From: Gynurincola endophyticus
GTDB lineage: Bacteria; Bacteroidota; Bacteroidia; Chitinophagales; Chitinophagaceae
Length of the DNA: 64,000 nucleotides
Direction of reading: 5' to 3'
NCBI RefSeq assembly: GCF_003991195.1
Contig: NZ_RCWL01000010.1
Location: 1-64,000, forward strand
In this document: positions 46,803 to 55,940 of the stretch, piece after piece
Layout: each line of letters begins with the position of its first letter
How positions within the stretch are numbered: the first letter of the stretch is position 1
Made by a program: the position numbers and the translations under genes
The notes under the pieces: generated by a model
Told to the model about the DNA's origin: nothing
Seen by the model: the letters and a program-made list of their open reading frames with translations, nothing else
The model's database searches: none

Positions 46803-47236
46803 TTCTTAACTTTTAATTTCCCCAACGCTTCTTCCGGAATCGCCGTTACTTTTCTTGCAGTATAATCGAAACAAATCATTCCTGTTTTGATCAGGGCAGC
46901 TACTTCCACTTTTTCTTCACCATGAATCAGTATTTTATAATACAAATCAAAAGAGATTTTACTGATATTGTCGGCCGTAACCTGTACTTCTATTTTTTGT
47001 CCGTACAATAACTCTTTCTTAAACTCAATACCGGCATCGCCCATAATCAAACTGGTACCGGCCAGATTCATTTCTGAATAACCCATTGACGCAAGGTATT
47101 GCATCCGGGCTTCATGCACGAGTGTCAGAACAGCATCATTACCTACATGGCCGCCATAGTTAATGTCTGTAATACGGATGGGAATAAAGGTGGAAAACGA
47201 AAACGTTTCTGGAACAGTTAGTTTAATTCTTGACAT
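46799..47236 (-). CDS. acyl-CoA thioesterase (4-hydroxybenzoyl-CoA thioesterase family)
   Basis: A 145-residue hot-dog-fold protein. The active-site region RITDINYGGHVGNDAVLTLVHEARM contains the usual Asp and the Gly-Gly-His substitution for the DxxGHV motif, and the tetramer strands follow (IEFKKELLYGQKIEV). It probably hydrolyses an acyl-CoA; the chain is unknown. Confidence 0.82.
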   Translation of the reverse strand: MSRIKLTVPETFSFSTFIPIRITDINYGGHVGNDAVLTLVHEARMQYLASMGYSEMNLAGTSLIMGDAGIEFKKELLYGQKIEVQVTADNISKISFDLYYKILIHGEEKVEVAALIKTGMICFDYTARKVTAIPEEALGKLKVKN

Positions 47237-47415
47237 GTAGCAAAATATTGAACTACAAAGTTATTGAATTTAGAATAAGTGGGGGAGTTTGCCTGCAAAC
47301 GTTAATGTTAAATGCTAACAGTTGTTCATTAAATAATTTTTATTAAGGTGCAACGATTTAGCAGCAGGGCTGGTCAGAAAGGAGATAGATGTATAATATT
47401 AATCTGGATACTATA

Positions 47416-47862
47416 ATGAAAAAATCATTCTTCGCTTCTCTTATCGGAGTTTTTTCTTTAACAGCTTGTATTAAGCCTATAGATGTTCCGGCGCCGATTA
47501 TCGACCCGGTAACATACGGCAGCGCAGCAGTTTGGCAGGAAATCAGCAAAGGTGCTGACCCGCTCGGATATGAAATGATCGCAGATGGCAGGTTATTGCA
47601 TATGTGGTGGAATACCCAGATACTGGAAGGGGTAGGTATATCGCTGGGGGCTTATTATTATGAGAGCCCGAACTTCTTATCAATGAATAAAGAAGGGATG
47701 TTTAAAATAGAAAACGGATTAATCAGCTTTTATAATTTCCCGGCAGAGAATATAATTGATACGGTAGCTGTATTGAAGTTCTGGCATGAAGGAAATTTGA
47801 TGTATATGAAAGATACTACGGTTACGCCTGCATTACAGTGGGTGTATCAGAAAAGTCAATAA
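47416..47862 (+). CDS. small predicted lipoprotein
   Basis: A 148-residue protein with a signal peptide and lipobox SLTAC, followed by IKPIDVPAPIIDP. No known domain is evident. The frame runs upstream to 47389, but the ATG at 47416 puts the signal peptide first. A shared bidirectional terminator separates it from the converging anti-sigma-like gene. Confidence 0.6.
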   Translation: MKKSFFASLIGVFSLTACIKPIDVPAPIIDPVTYGSAAVWQEISKGADPLGYEMIADGRLLHMWWNTQILEGVGISLGAYYYESPNFLSMNKEGMFKIENGLISFYNFPAENIIDTVAVLKFWHEGNLMYMKDTTVTPALQWVYQKSQ

Positions 47863-47893
47863 AGTTAGTGTTACGTGGGTAAGTTTGATTGTT

Positions 47894-47922
47894 AAAAAAG
47901 CTCGACGATTGTCGAGCTTTTT
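47894..47922. terminator. bidirectional terminator
   Basis: AAAAAAGCTCGAC (47894-47906) pairs with GTCGAGCTTTTT (47911-47922) around GATT. A and T runs on both sides serve the two converging genes. Confidence 0.82.
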
Positions 47923-47924
47923 CT

Positions 47925-48764
47925 TTATTTAGGATCTTCTCCGTTTGTATTTTTATTGATGATTTCAATCAGATTAGTAGCTGGTATTTTGCTCGAATCT
48001 TGTTGAATCAGTTTTTTCCGCCAGTCTGAAAATCGTTCTCTCCAGTTTTCACTTTCAGGAATGGGATAGTTTTTATAGAAACCTCTTTGATTTTTGGTAG
48101 CGTTGATTTCAGTAATCATCGGTAAAAACTTAGAAGAGATTCTGGTTTGCTGGCCATTCGGACCGGTGATCGTTAAGTAATTACTATTCGGATCTACCAC
48201 CAGGCTCGGATTGAAAACTATATTTCCTTCAGGATCGGTAAATGACCTCAGTTCTACGTGGATATTGTCTTTCGAATGCTGGGTTTTTTCAGGAAGAATA
48301 TTCGATGCGTAATAAACTTTGTCAACCGGAACGATAACTTTCTTTACCGGTTTCTTTTCTTCCACCACAACCACAGGTTGTTTTTTCTTTGTAAAGCTGT
48401 TTTCAGCTTCATTAGTGAAAAGGGTTACAGGTGATTGGTCCGAATTTGCTGTAGCGGCCAGGTGGTTGGCGTCGTTGATTTGTTGTTGCTGAATGTAATG
48501 CTGAAACATGTAATTACCAACAAATGCCAAACCTGTAATAACTGCTGCTGCTGCAACGTATCTGAAAATTGAAATAGAAGTTTTTTGTGGATACAGGCTT
48601 CTTTCAATTTTCTTCCAGATATTGGATGGAGGAACCACCTCTGCTTGAAGCACTTTTTGTGCAATATGATGATGGTCTAACTCTGATGAAATATGATTCC
48701 ATAAGTTCACCGGAGGAGTAACTTCCATATCATATAAGCTTTCGTATGGTGTTTTCTCTTTCAT
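47925..48764 (-). CDS. probable anti-sigma factor, single-pass membrane protein
   Basis: A 279-residue protein directly downstream of an ECF sigma gene (2-base gap). The N-terminal cytoplasmic part carries two copies of a short motif, VTPPVNLWNHI (about residues 15-25) and VVPPSNIWKKI (about 41-51). One transmembrane helix follows (RYVAAAAVITGLAFVGNYMF, about 73-92), then a periplasmic region of unknown fold. Anti-sigma factors of Bacteroidota often have this layout, but no zinc-binding or FecR motif is visible, so the role rests mainly on gene order. Confidence 0.6.
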   Translation of the reverse strand: MKEKTPYESLYDMEVTPPVNLWNHISSELDHHHIAQKVLQAEVVPPSNIWKKIERSLYPQKTSISIFRYVAAAAVITGLAFVGNYMFQHYIQQQQINDANHLAATANSDQSPVTLFTNEAENSFTKKKQPVVVVEEKKPVKKVIVPVDKVYYASNILPEKTQHSKDNIHVELRSFTDPEGNIVFNPSLVVDPNSNYLTITGPNGQQTRISSKFLPMITEINATKNQRGFYKNYPIPESENWRERFSDWRKKLIQQDSSKIPATNLIEIINKNTNGEDPK

Positions 48765-48766
48765 AT

Positions 48767-49345
48767 TTAACGTGAATAGGACTTTTGAGTATCGCTGAGA
48801 TACTGTTTTATTTTCTTTTGTAAGATCGTTTTGGCGCGGGCTAACTGTGATTTACTGGTACCCTCACTAATGCCTAAAAGATCTCCGATTTCTTTATGTG
48901 AATACCCTTCTACAACGTACAAATTAAATACTTGTTTGTATCCGGGTGATAACTCCTGAATTATTTTTATAATATCTTTTGCCGCCAGATGATCAATCGC
49001 GTTGATATTAAAGTCTTCAATAGTATTTTCCTCTTTATCGCTTACACTCGTCAGATGTGCAGATTTTTTTCTGAAATGTTCAATAGCAGTGTTCACAAAC
49101 ACTCTTCTCATCCAGCCTTCAAAAGAGCCTTCTCCTCTGAAACGGTGCAGATTGTTGAATACTTTAATAAATCCTTCCTGAAGTAAATCCTGGGCATCGC
49201 TATCCTGTTGCGAATAGCGTAAGCAAACTGCATACATTTTGGCAGCAAAACGATTATACAAAACCTCCTGCATCTTACGGTCTCCCGCAAGGCATCCCTG
49301 TATTAAGTCGTTTTCTGGTATTATATAGTTGCTTTCAGAATTCAA
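48767..49345 (-). CDS. ECF-type RNA polymerase sigma factor
   Basis: A 192-residue sigma-70 family protein. Region 2 spans LIQGCLAGDRKMQEVLYNRFAA and YSQQDSDAQDLLQEGFIKVF; region 4 spans LSPGYKQVFNLYVVEGYS and HKEIGDLLGISEGTSKSQLARAK with the helix-turn-helix. It is followed by a probable anti-sigma gene 2 bases later. Recognition sequences are unknown; no matching tandem of TTTG-type promoter was found at its own start. Confidence 0.92.
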   Translation of the reverse strand: MNSESNYIIPENDLIQGCLAGDRKMQEVLYNRFAAKMYAVCLRYSQQDSDAQDLLQEGFIKVFNNLHRFRGEGSFEGWMRRVFVNTAIEHFRKKSAHLTSVSDKEENTIEDFNINAIDHLAAKDIIKIIQELSPGYKQVFNLYVVEGYSHKEIGDLLGISEGTSKSQLARAKTILQKKIKQYLSDTQKSYSR

Positions 49346-49883
49346 TTTTCTGTAATTTTTTCAAAAAAAATATAAGAAAGTTTAAAAATGACTTAAAATG
49401 AACACTTTAGAAAAACGGAAAACTGTGATAGAACGTTTTTACCTTGCTTTACATTGCGTTTACCGATCGTTCATTTCTGATAAAATATTATTATACAAAT
49501 CTACCAAAAAAAGATCAGTAGATAATCTCCTGAATGTTTTTTATTCTATTGCATAAATTGCCAACAATCTATTGTTTTTCAATTTATTACAAAAGTGTTT
49601 TAAATCAATTCAGGTTTTGAGAACAAAAATGTCTGAATAAGGTGTTCCTGATAAGTTTGCAGGTGAATAAATAAAATAATACCACCCGCTTTTATAACCT
49701 GTAGTAAACAGTACATATTACATACCAAAATCAATCCAGCCTGAGTGTATTGACTTTTGGAACTCAAAGTATTGTAAAACCATCTGGTGGAAATAACAGC
49801 TGCTGATCTGTAAATAACAAATCAGCTGCCGGATGGTTGATTGCGTCAACAATATTCAGGTAATGAAGGGTTGTTGGGGTGGA
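49346..49883. other. 538-base intergenic region before rdgB
   Basis: AT-rich, with no reading frame I can support. The only clear structure is the hairpin at 49780-49836, which probably terminates the rdgB transcript. Confidence 0.6.
49780..49836 (-). terminator. probable terminator downstream of rdgB
   Basis: CCATCTGG (49780-49787) pairs with CCGGATGG (49829-49836) with one T-G pair, and CAGCTG repeats inside. On the minus strand the arm is followed by TTTTAC. Confidence 0.55.
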
Positions 49884-50462
49884 TTACTGAAGCTGACTCA
49901 GAAATTCAATCAGCTGCTGAACTGCTTTTTTTCGGTGGCTAAACTCATTTTTCTGTTCCATTGTCATATTGGCAAAACTTGTTTCGCCGCCATCGGGTAC
50001 AAAAACCGGATCGTATCCAAATCCGTTGGAACCGCTTCTTTGTTCAAGAATTTTTCCTTCACAAATTCCTTCAAACTGATATTCACGATCGTCCCAGATG
50101 AGGGAGATAACCGTACGGAATCTGGCTGAACGGTCTGCTTTGCCCTGCATTTGTTGTAGAACAAGGTCTATATTGGCGTCGAACGAACGGTCTTCGCCGG
50201 CATAGCGGGCACTTTTGACACCCGGTGCGCCATTGAGTGCGGTAATTTCTAAGCCGGTGTCTTCGCTAAAGCAGTTTTTACCGGTTAAACGGTGGATAAC
50301 GGTTGATTTTTCGGTAGCATTCGCCTCTAATGTATCGTGTGGTTCCGGTATATCAATTAAAATTCCGGCATCTTTCAGCGGAATAACTTTTAAACTTTCG
50401 CCGATAGCCGCTTGAATTTCGGCTACTTTGTTCGCATTATTTGTCGCAAAAATAATTTCCAT
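49884..50462 (-). CDS. rdgB: non-canonical purine NTP pyrophosphatase (RdgB/HAM1 family)
   Basis: Removes dITP, XTP and similar nucleotides from the pool. The 192-residue protein has FATNNANKVAEI at the start, ENCFSEDTGLEITALNGAPG, the Arg-Tyr-Ala-Gly block in GVKSARYAGE, and GFGYDPVFVPDGGETSFA near the middle, with SHRKKAVQQLIEFL at the end, all family marks. It lies 9 bases after the unknown gene at 50472. Confidence 0.93.
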   Translation of the reverse strand: MEIIFATNNANKVAEIQAAIGESLKVIPLKDAGILIDIPEPHDTLEANATEKSTVIHRLTGKNCFSEDTGLEITALNGAPGVKSARYAGEDRSFDANIDLVLQQMQGKADRSARFRTVISLIWDDREYQFEGICEGKILEQRSGSNGFGYDPVFVPDGGETSFANMTMEQKNEFSHRKKAVQQLIEFLSQLQ

Positions 50463-50471
50463 CCTAGCTGA

Positions 50472-51104
50472 TTATAAGTTGAATATACGTTTGAAAGCAC
50501 TCCATAAAGAGGTTTTAGAAATTTTACTCTCGTTTGTGTTCGGTAGCATAACGTCTAAGGCTTCTGATTGTAAGTAGACGGCATTGGCAAATGCCTGGTC
50601 TTTATAAAGCGGGAATTGCATTGGCAAGGCAATTGCCCCGGCAGTAATTCCGAATAAAATAACGGTTTTCGACTGTAACTGCTCTTCCAGTAACTGATAA
50701 GTTACTTTTTGAGTAGCTGTATTGATAATAGCTACTCCGCCCAGGTTGAGTTGGCAGGCTGTCAGCATTTTACTGAGCAGGTCTAATGGCGCTTCGGCGA
50801 TATGTTTATCATTCGGATAGTATACAAGAATAGCAATATTGCGTTGATTATTGCCGAGAAAAACCAACGGTGCCGTAGTGGCGGCAGTTTCCATGGCTAC
50901 TGTTCGCTGCTGCGGAGCTGTTGTAATAACAGCTGCAGGTGCTGGTGTTGCCTGTGTAACCGGTATTGAAACAGGCTCTGGTACCGGAGGAGCTTCAACA
51001 GATTGTTGAACAGGTAACGAATGTAATTCAGGGGGAGCAACCACCACCTCTTTATATAATTTTCCCAGTACTGAATTGGGTATATGTAATCCTGATAAAC
51101 TCAT
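50472..51104 (-). CDS. protein of unknown function with Pro/Val-rich linker
   Basis: A 210-residue protein. The N-terminal SLSGLHIPNSVLGKLYKE is followed by a linker rich in Pro, Val, Ala and Gln (about residues 20-65), then a compact alpha/beta domain (IAILVYYPNDKHIAEAPLDL ... VAIINTATQKVTYQLLEEQL ... TVILFGITAGAIALP) and a C-terminal tail ending LWSAFKRIFNL. The domain end vaguely recalls the DNA polymerase III psi subunit, but this is a guess. It probably shares a transcript with rdgB. Confidence 0.55.
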   Translation of the reverse strand: MSLSGLHIPNSVLGKLYKEVVVAPPELHSLPVQQSVEAPPVPEPVSIPVTQATPAPAAVITTAPQQRTVAMETAATTAPLVFLGNNQRNIAILVYYPNDKHIAEAPLDLLSKMLTACQLNLGGVAIINTATQKVTYQLLEEQLQSKTVILFGITAGAIALPMQFPLYKDQAFANAVYLQSEALDVMLPNTNESKISKTSLWSAFKRIFNL

Positions 51105-51340
51105 TGATTCAAAATTAGTTCAAAAAACGGAGAGTGGGAGGAATAATTGGGAATTGAGAGTTAAGAATTAAGAATGGAGAATTAGAGTAGGGATGGATGA
51201 TTTTTGGGTTGTCAGGCTCATTATTCGGTGCAGAGACCGGCTGTATAAAAAAAAGCTAACGATTGTTAGTAAAAACTGCCTTCATAATTTTGTCAGGCTA
51301 AACTTTGTTCGTTTCTTTGCAGCTCTAAATTTCATGGACT

Positions 51341-52405
51341 ATGACCGAGACATATACAATACCGGTAACCAAAGCTGAGAAAACCCGGTTAGGTGACGTT
51401 GACTTTACCAAATTACCTTTTGGAAAAGTATTTACCGACCACATGTTGGTAGCTGATTATATTGATGGGAAATGGCAGAATGTATCTATTCAGCCGTATG
51501 GAAATATTTCTATCAGTCCAGCATTAGCTTCATTACACTACGGACAGGCGATTTTTGAAGGAATTAAAGCGTATAAAGGGGTGGATGGTAATGGTTATAT
51601 ATTCCGTCCGTTCGACAATTTCAAGCGTTTTAATCAATCGGCAGTGCGTATGGATATGCCGGAGGTTCCTGAGGATATTTTCATTGAGGGAATGCGTCAG
51701 TTGATTGCATTGGATATAGAGTGGATTCCTGCAAAAGCGGATCATGCATTATATATTCGTCCTTTTATGTTTTCAACCGACGAAGTGATTGGTGTGAAAA
51801 CTTCTGAACATTATAAATTCATGATTTTGTTATGTCCGACTGGTCCTTATTTCAGTGAGCCGGCAAAAATCAAGGTAGAAGATACCTATACAAGAGCTGC
51901 GCAGGGTGGGGTTGGATATGTGAAGTGTGCAGGTAACTATGGTGCGAGTATGTTTGTAACGGCTGAAGCAAAACGCCAGGGTTATCACCAGGTGTTATGG
52001 ATGGATGCTGTGGAGCACAAATATGTACAGGAAATCGGAACAATGAATGTATTCTTTGTGATTGATAATAAAGTATATACACCTTCATTAGAAGGCAGTA
52101 CCATTTTAGCGGGTGTTACCCGTAACAGTGCCATTCAGGTAATCAGAGATATGGGTTATGAGGTGATTGAAGAGCCGATTCATATAGATAATGTGGTGAA
52201 AGCGTATAAAGAAGGTCGATTAACAGAAGTATTCGGAACCGGAACAGCTGCTACCATTTCTCCAATTAGATTGTTGAATTACAATGGTTTAGATATGGAG
52301 TTCGACGTTTCTTCATGGGTGATTGCGCCGGGAATGAAAAAAATCCTGGATGAAATCAAAGAAAGAAAACGTGAAGATGTTCATAATTGGCTATTTAAAG
52401 TGTAA
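51341..52405 (+). CDS. ilvE: branched-chain amino acid aminotransferase
   Basis: Last step in leucine, isoleucine and valine synthesis. The 354-residue class IV aminotransferase has GQAIFEGIKAYKG, RMDMPEVPEDIFIEGM, the active-site Lys in GGVGYVKCAGNYGASM, EIGTMNVFFVIDNKVYTP and EVFGTGTAATISPI. A promoter-like pair TTTTG (51288-51292) and TTTCTTTG (51312-51319) at 19-base spacing precedes the ATG. A CTAAC/GTTAG hairpin lies upstream. Confidence 0.95.
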   Translation: MTETYTIPVTKAEKTRLGDVDFTKLPFGKVFTDHMLVADYIDGKWQNVSIQPYGNISISPALASLHYGQAIFEGIKAYKGVDGNGYIFRPFDNFKRFNQSAVRMDMPEVPEDIFIEGMRQLIALDIEWIPAKADHALYIRPFMFSTDEVIGVKTSEHYKFMILLCPTGPYFSEPAKIKVEDTYTRAAQGGVGYVKCAGNYGASMFVTAEAKRQGYHQVLWMDAVEHKYVQEIGTMNVFFVIDNKVYTPSLEGSTILAGVTRNSAIQVIRDMGYEVIEEPIHIDNVVKAYKEGRLTEVFGTGTAATISPIRLLNYNGLDMEFDVSSWVIAPGMKKILDEIKERKREDVHNWLFKV

Positions 52406-52538
52406 CTTTGCAAAAAATAAAACAATTATTTAAAAAGTAGGGGAGTTCGAAGAGTAGAGAAAAGTACCGACATAGTAGTGGTATCCAATTTATTAGATAC
52501 CCGAAATGCTACAAATCCATAAAAAAAATATTTTTTTA

Positions 52539-52570
52539 TTTGGATTTTAGAATGTGTACAATTACCTTTG
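52539..52570 (+). promoter_or_regulatory. rpsL promoter
   Basis: TTTGG (52539-52543) and TACCTTTG (52563-52570) are spaced by 19 bases, an excellent match to the Bacteroidota promoter. The rpsL ATG is 26 bases downstream. Confidence 0.75.
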
Positions 52571-52595
52571 CCCTCCCAAAATTAAAAGGTTAGAA

Positions 52596-52976
52596 ATGCC
52601 TACAATTCAACAACTGGTAAGAAAAGGAAGAGAAATTATCAAAGCTAAGAGTAAGTCCAGAGCTTTAGATGCTTGTCCGTTCCGTCGCGGCGTTTGTACG
52701 CGTGTGTACACTACAACTCCAAAAAAACCGAACTCAGCTTTACGTAAAGTAGCGAAAGTACGTTTGACCAATAAAGTGGAGGTTATCGCTTATATTCCTG
52801 GTGAAGGTCACAACCTTCAGGAGCACTCTATCGTGTTAGTTCGCGGTGGTCGTGTGAAAGATTTACCGGGTGTACGTTATCATATCGTAAGAGGTAGCTT
52901 GGATACCGCAGGTGTGAAAGACAGAAAACAATCTCGCTCTAAATATGGTACTAAACGCGAGAAAGCGAAAAAATAA
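52596..52976 (+). CDS. rpsL: 30S ribosomal protein S12
   Basis: The 126-residue decoding-centre protein S12. The start [12 protein letters not shown], the loop [13 protein letters not shown] (site of streptomycin-resistance changes in other bacteria) and [14 protein letters not shown] are diagnostic. The frame is open upstream to 52554, where it would overlap the promoter, so 52596 is the start. rpsG follows after 35 bases. Confidence 0.97.
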   Translation: MPTIQQLVRKGREIIKAKSKSRALDACPFRRGVCTRVYTTTPKKPNSALRKVAKVRLTNKVEVIAYIPGEGHNLQEHSIVLVRGGRVKDLPGVRYHIVRGSLDTAGVKDRKQSRSKYGTKREKAKK

Positions 52977-53011
52977 CAACAATTATTGACAAACGTTACA
53001 AATCATTATAA

Positions 53012-53479
53012 ATGAGGAAGTCAAAAGCGAAAAAAATTGCTCCCGCTCCTGATGCGAGATATAACGACGTACAGGTTACACGTTTTGTGAACAACTTAAT
53101 GTGGGGAGGTAAAAAGAATACTGCTTTCACCATCTTCTACGATGCAGTGGATAAAGTATCTCAAATTACTGGAGAAAACGGATATGAAGTTTGGAGAAAA
53201 GCATTAGCAAACGTTACTCCTGCTGTTGAAGTACGTAGCCGTCGTATCGGTGGTGCTACATTTCAAATTCCTGCTGAAGTTCGTCCAGACAGAAAAATTT
53301 CATTGTCTATCAAATGGTTAATTCGTTACAGCCGCGATCGTAATGGTCGTTCTATGGCCGACAAGTTAGCGAACGAAATCGTTGCAGCTTCAAAAGGTGA
53401 AGGTGCTGCTTTCAAAAAGAAAGAAGATACTCACCGTATGGCTGAAGCGAACAAAGCTTTCGCTCACTTCAGAGTGTAA
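53012..53479 (+). CDS. rpsG: 30S ribosomal protein S7
   Basis: The 155-residue primary 16S rRNA-binding protein of the small-subunit head. Recognised by [21 protein letters not shown], the RNA-binding [16 protein letters not shown] and the late helix [17 protein letters not shown]. It is cotranscribed with rpsL, and a strong terminator follows. Confidence 0.97.
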   Translation: MRKSKAKKIAPAPDARYNDVQVTRFVNNLMWGGKKNTAFTIFYDAVDKVSQITGENGYEVWRKALANVTPAVEVRSRRIGGATFQIPAEVRPDRKISLSIKWLIRYSRDRNGRSMADKLANEIVAASKGEGAAFKKKEDTHRMAEANKAFAHFRV

Positions 53480-53505
53480 TCAGATGATACCATTTCATCA
53501 TATTG

Positions 53506-53534
53506 AAGCCCCCAACACTGTTGGGGGCTTTTTA
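53506..53534 (+). terminator. rpsL-rpsG terminator
   Basis: AGCCCCCAAC (53507-53516) pairs with GTTGGGGGCT (53520-53529) around ACT, followed by TTTTTATT. It separates the rpsL-rpsG transcript from fusA. Confidence 0.9.
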
Positions 53535-53580
53535 TTGTAAAAATAATTTACAGATATGAAAAAAATTAGTAACAATTCTG

Positions 53581-53588
53581 TACCTTTG
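53581..53588 (+). promoter_or_regulatory. fusA promoter -7 element
   Basis: TACCTTTG is identical to the -7 elements of rpsL and rpsJ, and lies 57 bases before fusA and downstream of the rpsG terminator. No TTG at the usual distance. Confidence 0.6.
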
Positions 53589-53645
53589 CGCTCCTAAATT
53601 AGGCAGATTTCTGTATAATAAAAACTAAAGAAAATACACAAAGTC

Positions 53646-55796
53646 ATGGCAGACTTACGATTACAAAGAAACTTTGGTATTGCGGCACACATCGATGCCG
53701 GTAAAACCACTACAACGGAGCGTATCTTACGCTATACCGGTATGATCCATAAAACAGGTGAAGTTCACGATGGTGGTGCAACTACCGACTGGATGGAACA
53801 AGAGAAGGAAAGAGGTATTACCATTACTTCTGCTGCAGTAAGCTGTCAGTGGAACTTTCCTACTATTCAAGGTAAACCTGGTCCTGATACTAAAAAATAT
53901 TCATTTAACATCATCGATACTCCCGGGCACGTTGACTTCACTGTTGAAGTAGAACGTTCTATGCGTGTATTAGATGGTCTGATCGCTTTATTTTCTGCGG
54001 TTGACGGTGTTGAACCTCAGTCAGAAACTGTTTGGCGTCAGGCGAACCGTTACAAAGTTCCACGTATCGGTTTCGTAAACAAAATGGACCGTTCCGGTGC
54101 TGATTTCTTGAACGTTGTAAAACAAGTAAAAGAAATGTTAGGCGCTAAAGCTGTTCCTTTACAATTACCTATCGGTGCTGAAGATAACTTCAAAGGCGTG
54201 GTAGACTTAATTCAGAACAAAGGAATCATCTGGGATGCTGCTACCGAAGGTATGACTTTCGAGTATGTTCCGATTCCTGAAGATATGGTGGAAGATGTTC
54301 AGATCTGGAGAGAAAACTTAATCGAAGCAGTTGCTGAATATGATGACTCTTTGATGGAGAAATTCTTCGAAGATCCAAACTCAATTTCTGAAGCTGAAAT
54401 TCATGAAGCAATCCGTAAAGCAACGATTGATTTAAGTATCGTTCCGATGATGTGCGGTTCTTCTTTCAAAAATAAAGGTGTTCAAACTGCTTTAGATGCA
54501 GTTTGTCGTTACCTGCCTTCTCCGATGGATATCGAAGATACAGTAGGTATCAATCCGGAAACCGGAAACGAAGAAACTCGTAAAGCTGATGCAAAAGCTC
54601 CTTTCGCAGCTTTGGCATTCAAAATTATGACCGATCCTTTCGTAGGTCGTTTAGCATTCTTCCGTTGTTATAGCGGACATTTAGATGCGGGTTCTTATGT
54701 TAAGAATATGCGTTCAGGTAAAAACGAGCGTATCAGCCGTATCATGAAAATGTTCGCCAACAAACAAAACCCGATCGATTTTATCGAAGCTGGTGATATC
54801 GGAGCGGCAGTAGGTTTCAAAGAAATCAAAACCGGAGATACCCTTTGTGACGAAAACCATCCGATCGTTTTAGAAAACATGTTCATTCCTGAACCGGTAA
54901 TTGCTATCGCAGTTGAACCTAAAACTCAGGCTGACGTTGATAAAATGGGTATGGCTATCGCTAAATTAGTAGAGGAAGATCCTACCTTACGTGTAAATAC
55001 TGACGAAGATACCGGTCAAACCATCTTACGCGGTATGGGTGAGCTTCACCTTGAAATCATCGTTGACCGTCTGCGTCGCGAGTTCAAAGTTGAAGTAAAC
55101 CAGGGTGCTCCTCAGGTAGCTTACAAAGAAGCATTCAAGAAAACTATTGAACATAGAGAAACACTGAAAAAACAAACCGGTGGTCGTGGTAAATTCGCGG
55201 ATATCGTGTTTGAAATCGGACCTGCTGATGAACAATGGATGACTGAAAATCCAAAAGGTAACATGCAGTTCGTAAACGATATCTTCGGAGGTTCTATTCC
55301 TCGTGAATTTATCCCTTCTATTCAGAAAGGTTTCCAAAATGCAATGGATCAGGGTGTGTTGGCCGCTTATCCGGTTGAAAACATGAAAGTTCGTGTATTC
55401 GACGGTAGCTTCCACCAGGTTGACTCTGATGCAATGTCATTCGAACTTTGTGCAAGACAAGGTTTCCGTGAAGCTGGTAGAAAAGCTCAACCAACTTTAT
55501 TAGAACCAATCATGAAAGTTGAAGTAATCACTCCGGAACAATACATGGGTGACGTAACAGGTGACTTAAACCGTCGTCGTGGTATGTTAGAAGGTATGGA
55601 TACCCGTGCCGGTGCTCAGGTTATTAAAGCTAAAGTTCCATTATCAGAAATGTTCGGTTACGTAACTCAATTACGTTCTCTTTCTTCTGGTCGTGCAACT
55701 TCTACCATGGAATTCTCTCACTACGCTCCGGCTCCGAATAACGTTGCTGAAGAAGTGATCGCGAAATCTAAAGGTAAACTGAAGTCTGATGACTAA
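53646..55796 (+). CDS. fusA: elongation factor G
   Basis: The translocation GTPase. The 716-residue protein has the P-loop [10 protein letters not shown], switch region [24 protein letters not shown] and NKMD GTPase motifs, then domains II to V with [16 protein letters not shown] and the C-terminal [18 protein letters not shown]. Length is normal for EF-G. It has its own promoter and terminator. tuf is not present here. Confidence 0.97.
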   Translation: MADLRLQRNFGIAAHIDAGKTTTTERILRYTGMIHKTGEVHDGGATTDWMEQEKERGITITSAAVSCQWNFPTIQGKPGPDTKKYSFNIIDTPGHVDFTVEVERSMRVLDGLIALFSAVDGVEPQSETVWRQANRYKVPRIGFVNKMDRSGADFLNVVKQVKEMLGAKAVPLQLPIGAEDNFKGVVDLIQNKGIIWDAATEGMTFEYVPIPEDMVEDVQIWRENLIEAVAEYDDSLMEKFFEDPNSISEAEIHEAIRKATIDLSIVPMMCGSSFKNKGVQTALDAVCRYLPSPMDIEDTVGINPETGNEETRKADAKAPFAALAFKIMTDPFVGRLAFFRCYSGHLDAGSYVKNMRSGKNERISRIMKMFANKQNPIDFIEAGDIGAAVGFKEIKTGDTLCDENHPIVLENMFIPEPVIAIAVEPKTQADVDKMGMAIAKLVEEDPTLRVNTDEDTGQTILRGMGELHLEIIVDRLRREFKVEVNQGAPQVAYKEAFKKTIEHRETLKKQTGGRGKFADIVFEIGPADEQWMTENPKGNMQFVNDIFGGSIPREFIPSIQKGFQNAMDQGVLAAYPVENMKVRVFDGSFHQVDSDAMSFELCARQGFREAGRKAQPTLLEPIMKVEVITPEQYMGDVTGDLNRRRGMLEGMDTRAGAQVIKAKVPLSEMFGYVTQLRSLSSGRATSTMEFSHYAPAPNNVAEEVIAKSKGKLKSDD

Positions 55797-55818
55797 TATT
55801 ATAGCATTTACTACTATA

Positions 55819-55856
55819 AACAAAAAGCTGTCCCTCGCGGATGGCTTTTTTGTTTA
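55819..55856 (+). terminator. fusA terminator
   Basis: AACAAAAAGC and GCTTTTTTGTT form the outer stem, with TCC/GGA inside around CTCGC. The right arm contains the T run. Confidence 0.75.
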
Positions 55857-55940
55857 TATCCCATTGCCGCTTCTTCCTGACCGGTTCGTTTTGCCATTCA
55901 GAAATTAAGTAATTTAGCTTCCATACATCAACCTTACTAT

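Noticed and set aside
49833-50129. 98-codon plus-strand frame across the end of rdgB
   Set aside because: Most of it lies opposite the rdgB coding sequence, and the rest is intergenic hairpin.
51122-51190. AT-rich TTAAGAATTAAG-type sequence before ilvE as a mobile-element end
   Set aside because: Similar short AT runs occur in many gaps, without arms or a conserved length.
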